Positions 36,619 through 47,507 of a stretch of DNA of 64,000 nucleotides are shown one piece after another (position 1 is the stretch's first letter; every line of letters begins with the position of its first letter). Source of the stretch: Avena insularis (lineage: Eukaryota; Streptophyta; Magnoliopsida; Poales; Poaceae); contig CM042684.1 in NCBI GenBank assembly GCA_023614405.1, positions 470,031,650 through 470,095,649 on the forward strand. The letters run 5' to 3'. The notes below the pieces were generated by a model. The model was not told where the DNA came from. It saw only the letters and a list, made by a program, of their open reading frames with translations, and did no database searches. The translations under genes and the position numbers were made by a program.

Positions 36619-36890
36619 TGTCTACCCTTAGGGTGTGACATCCTTGATGTAGTAGACAAAGTCGACAGAAAATTGAGGCCTGGCAGATGGTTTGTGTTGA
36701 AAGACACCATAGAAATGATCAAAAAGATGCGCCTAGTTATTGACTCTCTGCAATATGAAACTGTAGTTGCCAAGCAGCGATATCTTTTTTTACAAAGAGT
36801 TTCTAGCATACCGGGGCTTCCAGATCAGGATGCCATGGACTGGACTTCTGATGGAGCGATCAGCGCACAGAAGTTCTGTTTATTCTGATT
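36619..36890 (+). pseudogene. Fragment resembling the C-terminal part of a plant putative methyltransferase (PMT/DUF248-like)
   Basis: A plus-strand frame open from 36619 to the TGA near 36888 reads DVVDKVDRKLRPGRWFVL, then KDTIEMIKKMRLVIDSLQYE. This resembles the pattern of PMT-type Golgi methyltransferases, where E/V-DRILRPGGW-RD is followed by a helix and an SLHYE-like strand near the C-terminus. The conserved Ile and Gly of the RILRPGG turn are replaced. It has no start codon context, no catalytic N-terminal half and no introns. It begins exactly where the LINE's 5' break lies. It is probably a gene fragment carried or left by retroposition. The identification is by motif memory only. Confidence 0.45.
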
Positions 36891-37087
36891 GGATCAATTC
36901 TTGTATATAGCAGGGATGCAATCTGGTCTGATCCAGACAGCCCTGATGCTTTGGTGTTATAGATAAACGCTTCTGCAGCCCGTTGTGCCGATTCTTTTCT
37001 CGTCATATCAAAACCATAGGGATTTTATAGGTGTATAAGGATGACGCGTACACACAAGAACCAAGATACGGCATCATGTTCTGTATA
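36891..37087. other. Unassigned segment
   Basis: About 200 bp without a recognised feature. It could be 3' untranslated sequence of the preceding fragment. Confidence 0.4.
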
Positions 37088-38287
37088 TATTTTTTTGAAC
37101 GATCAAAGGGTGCAGGGCACCCAAATTTATAAGCTGCAAATTACAAGTGTGGCAGGTAAAAATACAAGGAGGCCCCAAACAACACTCGCAAAGGACCTAA
37201 ATTCGAAGAAAAGGTCTCTACAAACCCAGAAAACAGCTTAGCAAAAGACTAAAAACGCAATCAAGCCCACGACGTCTCTGCCACCATCGTCGACGACCTT
37301 GGAGGCAAGCCAGCATCGAGGTCTGAGCAGCGGGCTCGACCAGGCTCATCCGGCGAGAAAAAACTCCGCATCCGGACACCACCAGATTTCCGAGGACGGA
37401 CCACTTGAAGAAGAGGCGGTGACAAGCACCGGCGCAGAGAAAGAGCAGCGGCTAAACGGCAGCCCTATTGCCATAAAGTCCGACACGGTGCCGGAACAAC
37501 GCCACCAAAACACGACCGAGAACAGCTCCAGAACAACGCAGCATCAAAGCACCTCTTGGGAAAAGCCGATGAAGATAGAAGCAAGCCGAAGCAGAACCAC
37601 GACAACCTCCCTCCTTGCCACCTCGGCAGGCCAGGGACTGCTGCAGAGCAGCGCACTTCCGCTTCGATCGACACCGGCGCAGAAACCACCGACACTGAAG
37701 AATCATCGTCACGCAGCAGCCGCTCCCCTCGCCCCCACGGCCGGCCAGAGCGCGCCACAGCAACCACGAAATCCACCCTCGATGGCAGGACCCAGCCTGC
37801 TGCCAACATCGACGGCCACCGAGACTCCCCACCCCCTCCTTTGCCTCCATGGACATCAAAGAGGGAAACAGAATCAGCAACAAACCAATCTGGCAGCACA
37901 CCACCAAGAGCTTATTGCCAAGCTGCTCGAGCCGCCTCTTCCAAACACCGGCTCCCACCATCGGAGCACCATCAGGAAGAAGGCGCCGAGCAACCCCCCT
38001 TCACCGCTCGACTGTGGAGGGAGTAGCTTGAGCGCTCGGTCTTATTGGCGGAGATCCCCCTGCCTAGCTCCACCTCAAGCCGCCTCTCAGCCAGAGAAGA
38101 ACGACGAGGACAAGAAGCAAGAGCTGCTCTAGATCGACTGAAGAAATCCGGAGACCTACTCCCAAACTCCACTAGGGAGACACATCTCCTGCGCTGCCGG
38201 GAGAGGCCTCGGATCGGCCCGGGAGCGCAGGAGCGACGAACGGCTACTGTAGCACGGGGGAGAGGAAGGGATAAGGTTCCTGAAGCC
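37088..38287 (-). mobile_element. GC-rich non-autonomous non-LTR retroposon (LINE-derived), candidate
   Basis: In minus orientation a GC-rich 5' body (38270-37290) passes to an AT-richer end finishing ...CTTTGATCGTTC followed by A7 (plus TTTTTTT, about 37088-37095). An 8 bp TCTGTATA lies at both edges (about 37078 and 38294), suggesting a short target duplication. Frames up to 277 codons exist on both strands, but their repetitive Ser/Pro/Gln or Arg/Gly composition shows they reflect base composition. No RT or endonuclease is seen. Confidence 0.5.
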
Positions 38288-38340
38288 GTCTATCTCTGTA
38301 TACTTTTTTTTTTTTTTGCGGAAAGTCTATCTCCGTATAC
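38288..38340 (-). mobile_element. Poly-T micro-insertion with 16 bp target duplication
   Basis: GTCTATCTCTGTATAC (38288-38303) and GTCTATCTCCGTATAC (38325-38340) differ at one base and bracket 21 bp (38304-38324): 14 T followed by GCGGAAA. In the minus sense this is a TTTCCGC plus poly-A tail, the signature of an extremely 5'-truncated target-primed LINE or SINE insertion. Confidence 0.75.
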
Positions 38341-38665
38341 TTGTTCATCGGTTATTTTGTGTGTGTACATTGAACAGCAATATTGTTTTGGAGTTCGTAG
38401 AAGTAGGAGGCCCATAGTTCTGTAAGAGCAATATGCGTACCTACACATGTCCAGCACTTGTGTAGGCTGCTCACGTACACAAATGTTCTCCAGGATCATG
38501 GTTGCTGCCGTGCGGTTTGCGTGTCTTTTGTGCGACAGCGGTACGAGAACCTCCATGCGCCGGTGCAAAATAATGCTCTTACACACACATAAAAACCGAA
38601 TGCTGCTTGCTCGAGAGCCAACACCTGACCCTCTTTGTGTTTCTCGCAGACTTTTAAAAAGTGTA

Positions 38666-38740
38666 CTCGCTCCGTTTCATATTATTTGTGGTTCCTACAA
38701 ATTTGTACTAAATCAATGAAATGTGGTAAAGATGATGGAG
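38666..38740. mobile_element. Short Stowaway-like MITE
   Basis: TA (38664-38665), then CTCGCTCCGTTTCATATT; the right end is GATGATGGAG followed by TA (38741-38742). The left end fits the CTCCCTCCGTTCC Stowaway consensus. At 75 bp it is a short or internally deleted copy. Confidence 0.5.
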
Positions 38741-38741
38741 T

Positions 38742-40093
38742 ACATATTTCTGGGGAGTCTGTCGCGGCTGCAGGGTGTTGCCGTGCAAAATTACTCAAAC
38801 CTCAGGAGACGAATCAGACCGATGTTGAACACATCTAGGGAACTATAAATTTTTCAAATGAACTAGAAACGAGACTTTCGCGGTATCCCGCTAGCAAACC
38901 CTAAACACAGCTGCACTAGCCTGTACCAAGATTAAAGCTAGGAACTAGCTAGCCATGATTCAGATGGGGAAGCTCCACTTGATCCATTCCCTGTCTGCAT
39001 AGCATCAGTGTCTAGACTAGCTGCTAATTAACAAGCCACCCATGGACATGCATGCATAGTGCATGTATATACGGAGATTGGAGACCCCTAGCTAATCGGC
39101 CAGCTAGTACTGTTTTCCCCTATAAAAACACTGAACTTTTCTTTCTCTGTAAATAGCATATGCTAGCAGCTGATAAACTCCTTTTATGTGATAAACTTAT
39201 AAAATTCCCTTTTCTTTTGCGGGAATCTTTATTTTGCTTTTGGTTATCGATTTCCTTTTTCTTCCCCCTGTTTTCGCCCTGAGTTCCATGGGTGCATGCA
39301 CACTATAGCTACACTGTGAATGCTAACGTTGTCGATATATATTCTTCTAGTCCAGGTTCTCTCACAAAGCGCACGTCCGTACATGTTATCATGGCGCATA
39401 ATCTTGTGTGGGAAATATAATAAGTAGAGCTAATCTCGATCAGACCCCACTAATTCATTCGTGATCAATATTGAGTGCTCGCTGCACCGGACAGAGAATC
39501 ATTCTGCCTTACGTTTGCTTAACTTTGGACCAATATCGTTATTCTATAACTGTAAACATAGCTATGCATGCATACATAAGAAAATAATTAAAATAACACG
39601 AGATAGTTCAAGAACATGCAAGGATTCATTGTATCCATTGCCATTGTAGAGGTGGTTGCTTAAATCAACCGATGTTCACCACCCTATTCGAAAAGAGTAA
39701 TATGATGCTATTACAACAGAAATGGATATCATCTGATTTTATATATAGCAAAGGAGCAACTATGCACTAATATTTTATTAGACCCCACATCACTATCAAA
39801 ACCTTAGAGGGGGAAATGAGAACCACTAGCTTCAAATAGAAATTCCATCTTGTTCTAATTGAAAACGAGTGTACAATCAATCAAACATAATGTCAACATT
39901 GCTAGTTGGTAACTTGGTATTGTGTCTATTGTCAAAGGAAAATAATGGAATTGTGATCGTAGACCACCACACACCTTATTCATCTTACATTGATTGATGA
40001 CCACAAAGCTAAGGAGTGCTTGTTCGGCTCATATTAATTAGTCTGATAAAAACAAGAATCTTTTCTCTAAGATGGGTTATGCATCTATAGTAA
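38742..40093. other. Low-copy intergenic sequence
   Basis: Mixed AT-rich DNA with no supported frame. A TATAAAAAC at about 39121 and scattered TATATA motifs are not linked to a credible gene. Confidence 0.5.
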
Positions 40094-40820
40094 AATATTA
40101 TGGAAAAAGTATGCTTTTGGTTACTCCACTATTGCAAAAGTCTAAGTTTGGTTGCTCGACTCCAATACAGGAAAATGCCTCCCCAGTATCAAAACTATCC
40201 AGATATTTTTGGTTGATCCAGCAAAGTTGTTTTGAACATGTCATGGATGATGTTTCACACACATGGCAGCCCATTCATCACAATAAATGGCCAAATTAGG
40301 GGAAATAATAAATATTTCGATAAAGTTACTAGAGTTCACAAGAATTTTTAAAGTGCACAAATAAGAATGATTCTAGAAAAATGGAACTCTATAAAGCTAC
40401 ACAAAGTTTTATTTTAAAAAACAAATCATATATTTAGATTATTTTATGGTTTTTTGTTATTTTTCATTTTCCCCCTATTCTTCCTATTTTCCCCTCATTT
40501 ATTTGTAAATCCTAATTTTAATGTTTTTTTTGTCTTTTTATCGTTTTAAGTACTCTTTTGTTTTCTATATCTTTTTTATCTTCACCATTCTAATTACCGA
40601 GTATTGAAATAACAAAGTTCTATTCTTTTTCCCCTATTTCTGCCAAAAAAAACTTATATTGTCTTTGTCATCACTTGCATGAAACTGCTACCACATCCCT
40701 GTTAAAACTGCATTCGATGTTGCAAAGGACTAAACTAGGCAGTGTACATTGGAGTTGAGGTAGCAAACACAAACTTTCGAAAAAAGTGAGCGGACTAAAA
40801 TATACTTTCTGAATATTAGC
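40094..40820. mobile_element. Mutator-like MITE with imperfect long inverted ends (old)
   Basis: The left arm (AAAGTATGCTTTTGGTTACTC at about 40107 through GACTCCAATAC at about 40168) matches the reverse complement of the right arm (CATTGGAGTTGAGGTAGC at about 40748 through ATATACTTTCT near 40810). 9 bp flanks AATATTATG (40094-40102) and AATATTAGC (40812-40820) agree at seven of nine positions, as expected for an old Mutator-type target duplication. The body is AT-rich and non-coding. Confidence 0.6.
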
Positions 40821-41583
40821 TGTGACATAATTTTTTCCTTGCAGTGCCAAATTCATGGTTGGATTTATAATGTCATTATTTTTTACCCTAATATAATGTC
40901 ATTATTAATCGAGATGCAGATACAGTAGTGTAGCCAAATATTAGTAGTTCTGGATAGTAAATCTGAAAACATGTAATGATGGATGATGTGTGACTGCAAG
41001 TACTGGGTTAAAAATGTGGGGTATGTACAAATGAGTGCTCGGTTTTATACCCAAAAATTCCAGATCCACATGCACATCATCCAACAAATGAAGAAGGATC
41101 ATCATGATTGGTGTGGGCCAACATACTGGTTCGACTTTATGGAGAAAAGAGTCTCCTGTGTAAAAGCTGCCGCATGCTTGTGTCTTATACCTGGAGAAGC
41201 GTCGGCTATCCTACGCATGCATGCTCGTATAGTGCATGCTCTCTCCCATAAAACTACACAAGTACGTATGGTAGTACAAGTACAGTACCTTATGAAGTAC
41301 TGTGTGCACCTACGCACCCTGCACAAACTGCGTGGTCTGGAAACGAGACAACAGTATAGGATGTGGAAGCATTGGACAAGTCCTGTGCAATTCCCTATCT
41401 GTTGCCACCGACACAGTGAACATACTGAAGTAGCTTCGTACAAAGCACATGTGTGCAGCTATTTACCCATGAGCACCCACATCAATTCAATCACCGCCAC
41501 ACACCACGAGCTAGCTAGTAAGAGCACTGTACATCGCATAATGAAAAAAAAAGTGAGAAGGATAGATCACTGGTAAACAGTAA
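40821..41583. other. Low-copy sequence with an unsupported 197-codon frame
   Basis: The plus frame 40983-41576 has no recognisable domain, an irregular composition rich in His, Met and Cys, and no homologous look. I treat this stretch as intergenic. Confidence 0.5.
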
Positions 41584-41903
41584 GGGCCTCTTTGATTTGC
41601 AGTATAAGAAAAATGAACAAATAGGAAAAACACATGATTACAATGCCATGCACATGCTTCAATCTTACATGATTTTATATGCACCAAAATTTATTTGATT
41701 TCATCAGAGGAAAATAATAGATTCTAAAAAGAGAGATTTGCGTGGATGCTAGATTTCCTTTGAATCTAGTGCAAAGGACCCCCTTAGGAAAAACTTCTAT
41801 ATGATTCGAATCCTACAAATTAAACAACCACCACAAGTATTTTTTTGTAAGCATTTGAATCCTTATAAAATACTACGCAAATCTTTTTTAATCAAAGAGG
41901 CCC
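41584..41903. mobile_element. MITE with 14 bp perfect terminal inverted repeats
   Basis: GGGCCTCTTTGATT at 41584 and AATCAAAGAGGCCC ending at 41903 are perfect complements. The subterminal sequence is AT-rich and non-coding. Total length is 320 bp. The flanks (CAGTAA and AAACCC) give no clear duplication, so the superfamily is left open. Confidence 0.78.
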
Positions 41904-42397
41904 AAACCCACCGTAGTTGTTTCATACAAACATATGTGACAAGTTGACATACTCAACGTTGCGCCTTTCTCCTTCTGCATACATGTAGCAATGTCATGCC
42001 ACATGTTGACATCATCAACACTAATTGCTAGATCCAAAAATTCTAAGACACAAATAGTTAATCCCATTGACTATTCTTGTTCAGCGCTGAAATGATCTCA
42101 ATAAGGGAAAACTAGATCATATGTCATTATGTTTCGACGTATTGTTTTCTATCACACCAGTTGCCAGATTAACAACACCCAATTGTCGATAATAGTGCAT
42201 GGTTATCTTATGCTTTTTACATGTCTATAGGAATTGCAATGCTATATGAGGTAAAGAGTGCATATTCAAGTGTTCTCAACAACAAACAGATAATACCATT
42301 CGATAAAGTGATAGGATGCGAGCATTGCAAGGATGACAAATGATGTTAAGGAACCTAGTCTCCAAATTACTAATCTGTAGTCTTTTTTTGGAGCTTA

Positions 42398-42628
42398 CTA
42401 CCTCTATTTAGGATTATTAGTCCTAAGGGCCAAGTTGTTAATACCAAGACACACCATAACTCTCTCTCATTAATATATGCATGCACCAATAATTTTACAT
42501 GCATGAGAGAAGTTAGAGGAAAAGGAAAACATGCATTAGACGAGAGAGAGACTAATAAATGAGATAGCCCTTATAATTTCAAACAAAATAAAAAAGCTCT
42601 TAGGACTAATAATCCCAAACAGATGTAG
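42398..42628. mobile_element. Stowaway-like (Tc1/Mariner) MITE
   Basis: The left arm CTACCTCTATTTAGGATTAT and the right arm (reverse complement CTACATCTGTTTGGGATTAT) match over about 30 bp including ATTAGTCCTAAG. TA lies on both sides (42396-42397 and 42629-42630). At 231 bp with no coding capacity it fits the Stowaway form. Confidence 0.82.
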
Positions 42629-42775
42629 TACTAATTTGCGGACTAAGTGGTTAATGCTAATTATCAATGAAAAGAAGTTGTTGAAACATGTTAACATGAT
42701 ATCTAGATTTGAAGATAACCTCGCGACCAAACCAAAGGAAGAAACATACTTACATTTAATAATTAAGATATGAGA

Positions 42776-42906
42776 GAACGAGGCAATAGCCTAGTGGTTG
42801 GATCGTAGTTGACGCATCCTAGCAACCGGAGTTCAATCCCTGTACTCCCTCAGCTAACAATTAGCTCTTGTTCTAGGTTTAGTCAGATATAATATGAAAA
42901 TATACT
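42776..42906 (+). mobile_element. tRNA-derived SINE-like element
   Basis: TAGCCTAGTGGTTGG (about 42789) fits the pol III A box and GAGTTCAATCC (about 42829) the B box, spaced about 40 bp. This is the arrangement of plant SINE heads. No clover-leaf can be closed and there is no acceptor stem, so it is not a tRNA gene. ATGAGA near each edge may be a remnant duplication. The 3' edge is approximate. Confidence 0.5.
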
Positions 42907-43510
42907 TTATGAGAATTTAAAACAATAGATTTTGCATTATTGATGTTGCTGTTTTTCTTTAAATATATGGTCGAAGTTTACAAAGTTTAACTGTGAGTGG
43001 AACTAGTACTACGGTCCTTATTATGCATGTCATCGATTAATCAAGACGACAACCTATGACAGCAAAGAACAAAGCGACGAGGAGCCGGGGTGGTTTGTAT
43101 ATTAGCCTGCGCAGCGAGAATGAATGTACGGGGGCGCAAATACTAATAACGTCACGGCCCCAATCATGACATAGATGAAGAATCCAATGATGCGTGTGCC
43201 GCTCTACAAATAATCCTCCCTACCCCTGTCCGTACGCCCTAGTACGTCGTCTAGTAGTAACAAAACTACAAAAGGGACTACCAGTCGATCCGACGTCGCA
43301 ACCACAAGCAAGGCCCCCGGCAGATCGAATAAAGCACAAGCAACCGATCGAGCTAACTAGCCTTGCGGCATTCCTTAATTATGTGTGCTAGCTAGCTTGC
43401 TACTGTATGATAAAACGACCCTCAAGATTCAAAAACCTGAGTGAAAAATTAAGAAAAGGCGAGTTCGATCGGCGTTCTTCCGAGAGGCACGAGTACGCAA
43501 CATTTGTGTC

Positions 43511-43699
43511 ATGATTTTTTTAATGGAATCACTTTGTTCATTCATAGCAATGTATCTAGATGATGATGCAAGCATTGCAAAAAAGGCTCAAGTTCCCTAT
43601 CTGTCTCGCATGTTAGGACTTAGCAGAGAGTGCAATAAGATAGCCCATGATCTTACTAAACAATGTGTGTTGGTTACAAAAAATGTGGATACCGTATAG
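43511..43699 (+). pseudogene. Fragment resembling the C-terminal end of a plant RNase H-like (RVT_3) domain
   Basis: The frame ends RMLGLSRECNKIAHDLTKQC. The pattern R-E-x-N-x-x-A-H-x-L-A/T-K is the last helix of the RNase H-like domain in plant non-LTR-derived proteins, where His is an active-site residue. The upstream strands with the catalytic acids are missing, so only a remnant is present. Confidence 0.4.
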
Positions 43700-44859
43700 G
43701 CGTGGACATACCGTGTCGCCCAAAGAGTATATGGGGTCCTTAGGAGGGCGTACCTACTCGTGCCAAGACTGATACTCTTTTTTATGTCTTTGTTGTCTCT
43801 GACGAGATCCCCTCGGACTACTACCTCATATCTGCTATCCTCTTGACCTTCATTAAGATCATAAGATTGGTGGTAGATTAATCGTCGACGGTGTGATTGT
43901 CAAATTCACTTGTGTTGGTATTGCTAACTTCGTGTAGATGTAGTTAATTGAAGCACCTTCCTTTTTTTCTTCAAATGTTCATCCAAGGTTCAACAAAAAA
44001 AATGCACCCTTCATTGGAGGTGGTGTCGGTGTTGCGTCAACATATCGGCGTCCCCCTGCCATATTGAGGATGTGATAGGATATTGAAAATAACATAATTT
44101 TGCTAATAAACACATGTCAGTGGGAGAGAAGGATGAACATGGGAGCGGAAGACGGGGATCGCCGTGAGAGTGGCGTAGGTGTGAAGCTTACTGCTTCACA
44201 TACCTACATTAAAAGAACCACTGGCGATTGAACAAGCATCCATAGATGATATGATCGGTGGTTCCCACGGTCATAGAGCTGACGGATAACGACATTAACA
44301 CGTCTGGAACATGTTTAGGACGGAGTTTATCTGGTCAGTGGATTCACGATTGGACAAAAACTCCTTTATAAAAAAAATCACTCACAAAAATCTAGTTTGA
44401 AACGTTTTAGTTTTCCGCTTGGGTCTTGAACCAGGAATCTAACTAATTTTTATAAGGGGGTGACTACATAGAAATAGTGATTTCTCAGTCGAGTGGAGTA
44501 TAGGTAGCCATCCATCAAGATCTTCTCATCCTCTTTATGCTTGCATGACTCGAGGATTTTTTTTAGACTGGATAATTTTTACCTTTGAATTAGAAATATA
44601 TCCTGTCCTTTTCAAATTACTCAGCATTTTAGCTTTTGGGTGGACAATCGTTTGACCAATAATTGTTATATTATTATATATTTATGTGGCATAAATTGGT
44701 ATCATTAAAGTCGTATTAAACTATACTTGTTTGTGGTTATGATTTTGTATCGTAAAAGTTACATGGTAGTAGTGCAACTGTTGGTCAAATATTTTCCTAA
44801 AAATTCATAATATTGCATAGTAATTTGAAGAGACAGTAATTATTTCTCATGCAACTTAG
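43700..44859. other. Intergenic sequence
   Basis: No supported gene. A few short T-rich runs occur (about 43960 and 44567) but without flanking duplications that I could confirm. Confidence 0.45.
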
Positions 44860-45416
44860 AAATTGTAAGAGTAAATTCCGCTTTTAACCCCTTAGTTTGA
44901 ATTTTTTGACACTAGTTACCCCATTTATCAAGTTTTCATTCTAATTACCCCATTTAACCAAACTTGTGCCAACTTTTAGCCCTTCTAAAGTTTTGTGAGC
45001 ATTCGAAGGCACACACATATATGTCAGTACGGAATGTCCATGCCAACTAAGCTTGTTACTTGTCAAATATAGTCCACTATGGCTAGAAATCTTAGATGAG
45101 GAACCTAGATGGGACGTACGTAGAGCTTGCAAGTTGCAACAAGTGGAGTGTCTGAATCTAGCTCCTCCTATATACCAGATGTGCAAAGTGAAGTAGTACT
45201 ACGTCTGTTTTAAATCCCAAACAAGCTATTGTAAGTTAACATTCCGTACTGACATATATGTGTGTGCATTCGAATGCTCATAAAAATTTAGAAGGGGTAA
45301 AATTTGGCACAACTTTTGCTAAATGGGGTAATTAGGATGAAATCTTGCTAAATAGGGTAATTAGTGTCAAAAAAATTAAACTAGGGGGTAAAAAGTGGAA
45401 TTTACTCAAATTGTAA
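44860..45416. mobile_element. Mutator-like MITE with ~165 bp inverted arms and perfect 9 bp target duplication
   Basis: AAATTGTAA occurs at 44860-44868 and 45408-45416. Between them, GAGTAAATTCC (44869) and GGAATTTACTC (ending 45407) begin arms that stay complementary for roughly 165 bp, through CCCCATTTA-type steps to GACATATATGTGTGTGC. The loop (about 45050-45235) is unrelated single-copy sequence. At 539 bp with no transposase it is a non-autonomous foldback-like Mutator derivative. Its transcript would form a long hairpin. Confidence 0.9.
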
Positions 45417-45987
45417 AGTAGTTTCAATAAAATAGCTGTCTTATGCAAAAAAAAATAAAATGCAATGGATGGATGTGGATCAGCCGGGGTGTGGGTCTAC
45501 CACGTTAATCTGGGACAAGACCGGACGAGGGAGACTTAAAAGCAAGCACACGGGCGGTGGGGTTTTAAGGTCGATCGAGGAGGAGTGTTGGCACGTCGGG
45601 GTCACTCGATCACGGGGCGATCTCGAGGCAAGTTTTTCCATGCATAAAAATGGGCAAAAGCGCATGCACAGTACGTAGCCACAGTGCCGCCGGTCGATCA
45701 CAGGCGGACGGAGCCGGTTAGCGTGTGCAGGGCCGGCCTGTGATCCATGATGATGATGATGGCAATGATGCGAGGCGGGGCCATGCAAAAGACGAGAGGG
45801 CGATCGAGGCAGCATCGCTTTCCTCGCATCGACCGGGCGGTCAGGCCCTAGCGATCCACCCAGCCCAGGACACTGCACACGGCGCCGTGCGGATGTCCGG
45901 TTCGCGAGAGAAAAGTGAGGCGGGGGAGAGGAAAAAGGCTAGCTACTGTTCTTCTTCCTCTCTTTCCAAGAGTATCTCCTTTTCCTG

Positions 45988-46022
<35 letters not shown>

Positions 46023-46722
46023 TATCCTCTCAAACAAAAGGGCGCATGGTGGCTGCAGCCAAAAGGAGAGAGATCGAGCTCAACGGCCAATAGGAAAAAC
46101 GAGATCGATCGAGATCAGATCGATCAGTCAACCTGCATTTGAGAAGAGGGCCAGAGATGATGTACAGAAGCCAAGAACACGCCGTGGATCTGGATGAATC
46201 TATGGATCTGTCATGAGATGCATTATTTCACTCCGAATGTAAAATTGCAGAGCGAAAAGATAATTGAGGGCATGGAAGCTAAGCGCCAGGAAGTTGCACC
46301 GGCCATGCGTGCGTGCATGCATGCTGCTGCATGCCCAGCCAGCCGCGCGCGTACGTCGGAGGCGGAAGATCGAGTGGGACTGTGGGGAGCGCGCGAGATC
46401 TTTGGAGAGAGAAAGGGGAACAGTGGGTAGGCGCGCCCGCACGTGTGGTCGTCGCCATGGGCCTAGCTTACTACTACTCCTCACGCAGTCTACAGTCCCA
46501 TCCGCCCGCCCGCCCGGGGACCAGACACAAGATCTCCTCCAGTCCAACCCTCCTCCGTCTCTTCGTCAAGAGCTAGCTAGCTAGCTATTAGTACTGGCTC
46601 CTCACTACGTACTCCTTGAAGAACCTCGAGACAGATTTAGATCCAGGAAATTCACTCTCAATTAAACTACTCCTACCTAGTTTAAGTTTGAATAATGTAC
46701 CTCAAGCACACTTTCCCTAAGC
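45417..46722. other. GC-rich low-copy region 3' of the ALOG gene
   Basis: High-GC sequence with frames on both strands (for example 45725-46093 plus and 45480-45878 minus) but no recognised domain. It holds a TC microsatellite at 45991-46019 and pyrimidine-rich DNA like grass 5' leaders. It could contain an unrecognised transcript or regulatory sequence for the neighbouring gene; nothing in the sequence decides this. Confidence 0.4.
45991..46019 (+). repeat. (TC)n microsatellite
   Basis: 29 bases of uninterrupted TC after TTCCTGCAT. Confidence 0.95.
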
Positions 46723-46761
46723 TTGAAGCCTTTTTTTGCGGGGAAAGTTAAATATTGAAGC
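46723..46761 (-). mobile_element. Second poly-T micro-insertion
   Basis: TTGAAGC (46723-46729) and TTGAAGC (46755-46761) flank 25 bp starting C, then T7, GCGGGGAAAGTTAAATA. It shares TTTTTTTGCGG..AAAGT with the insertion at 38304-38324 and suggests the same donor family. The 7 bp duplication is short. Confidence 0.5.
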
Positions 46762-47507
46762 TGATTATTGAGAAATGCATGCATGAGAAGTCGCAGGACT
46801 CTAGTGGAAATGGGGTTCAGTGGTAGTAGTGTACTGCTTGAAGCTTGATGACTATATGTGTACATGCACCATTGCTGCAAGCTTTTAATTTGCATCTGTG
46901 CATGTCTCCAATTGCACAGTATTAGTGAAACACAAATTAATTGAAGTGAAGATGTATCTGTGACAGTGTGAGTAGCGTACGTCGTCTCTCTACAGCAGTG
47001 TCCTAGTACTATTTTCCAAAAAACATAGAGAACAATCAGCAACATTAAATCAATATATAGAAGAGGTGGAGGAGGGATTCCTTGTTGCAATGGATCGAAA
47101 ATCTCTTAAAATATTTGATTAGCATCAAATCTTGCTAGTAGTAGTTTAACACAATGGAATGGAGGGTATCTAGCTAGTAGACATGAGCAAAACATCGCAG
47201 CTAGCACTGCTTGATTTGTTCACTCCCCAAAACTTGTTCAAAGCCCAATTTCACATATTGCCGACCGGCACATATACTTAATTACCCAGCTATTCACTGG
47301 CCTAGGCAGCTAAATTCTTAGGACTCGATCGAGATGGCAAGAAGAAATTAAACAAGCAAAGGGGGAGCGGAAGGATGCATGATGAAACCAAATGGCAAAA
47401 GAAAATACGTAGCTGAAACCTTGCAAAAATACAGTAAGAGCGATCGATGTATACCGACACGTACGGAGGCAAATAAGACAAGAAGCTCTGCAAGGTAGTA
47501 GATTCTA
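46762..47507 (-). other. 3' flank of the ALOG gene
   Basis: AT-richer sequence downstream of the ALOG stop, no frame of note. It should contain the 3' untranslated region; I could not fix the polyadenylation site. Confidence 0.5.

Noticed and set aside
37299..38132. 277-codon plus-strand frame
   Set aside because: Composition-driven (Ser, Pro, Gln, Thr), antisense to the inferred retroposon orientation, overlapped by frames on the other strand, no domain.
40983..41576. 197-codon plus-strand frame
   Set aside because: No domain, irregular composition, no supporting signals; most likely chance.
42789..42845. A tRNA gene
   Set aside because: A and B boxes are present but no acceptor stem or full clover-leaf can be formed; SINE head is the better reading.
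45417..46600. A second protein-coding gene in the GC-rich region
   Set aside because: Frames exist on both strands, but none has a recognisable domain or consistent splice signals.
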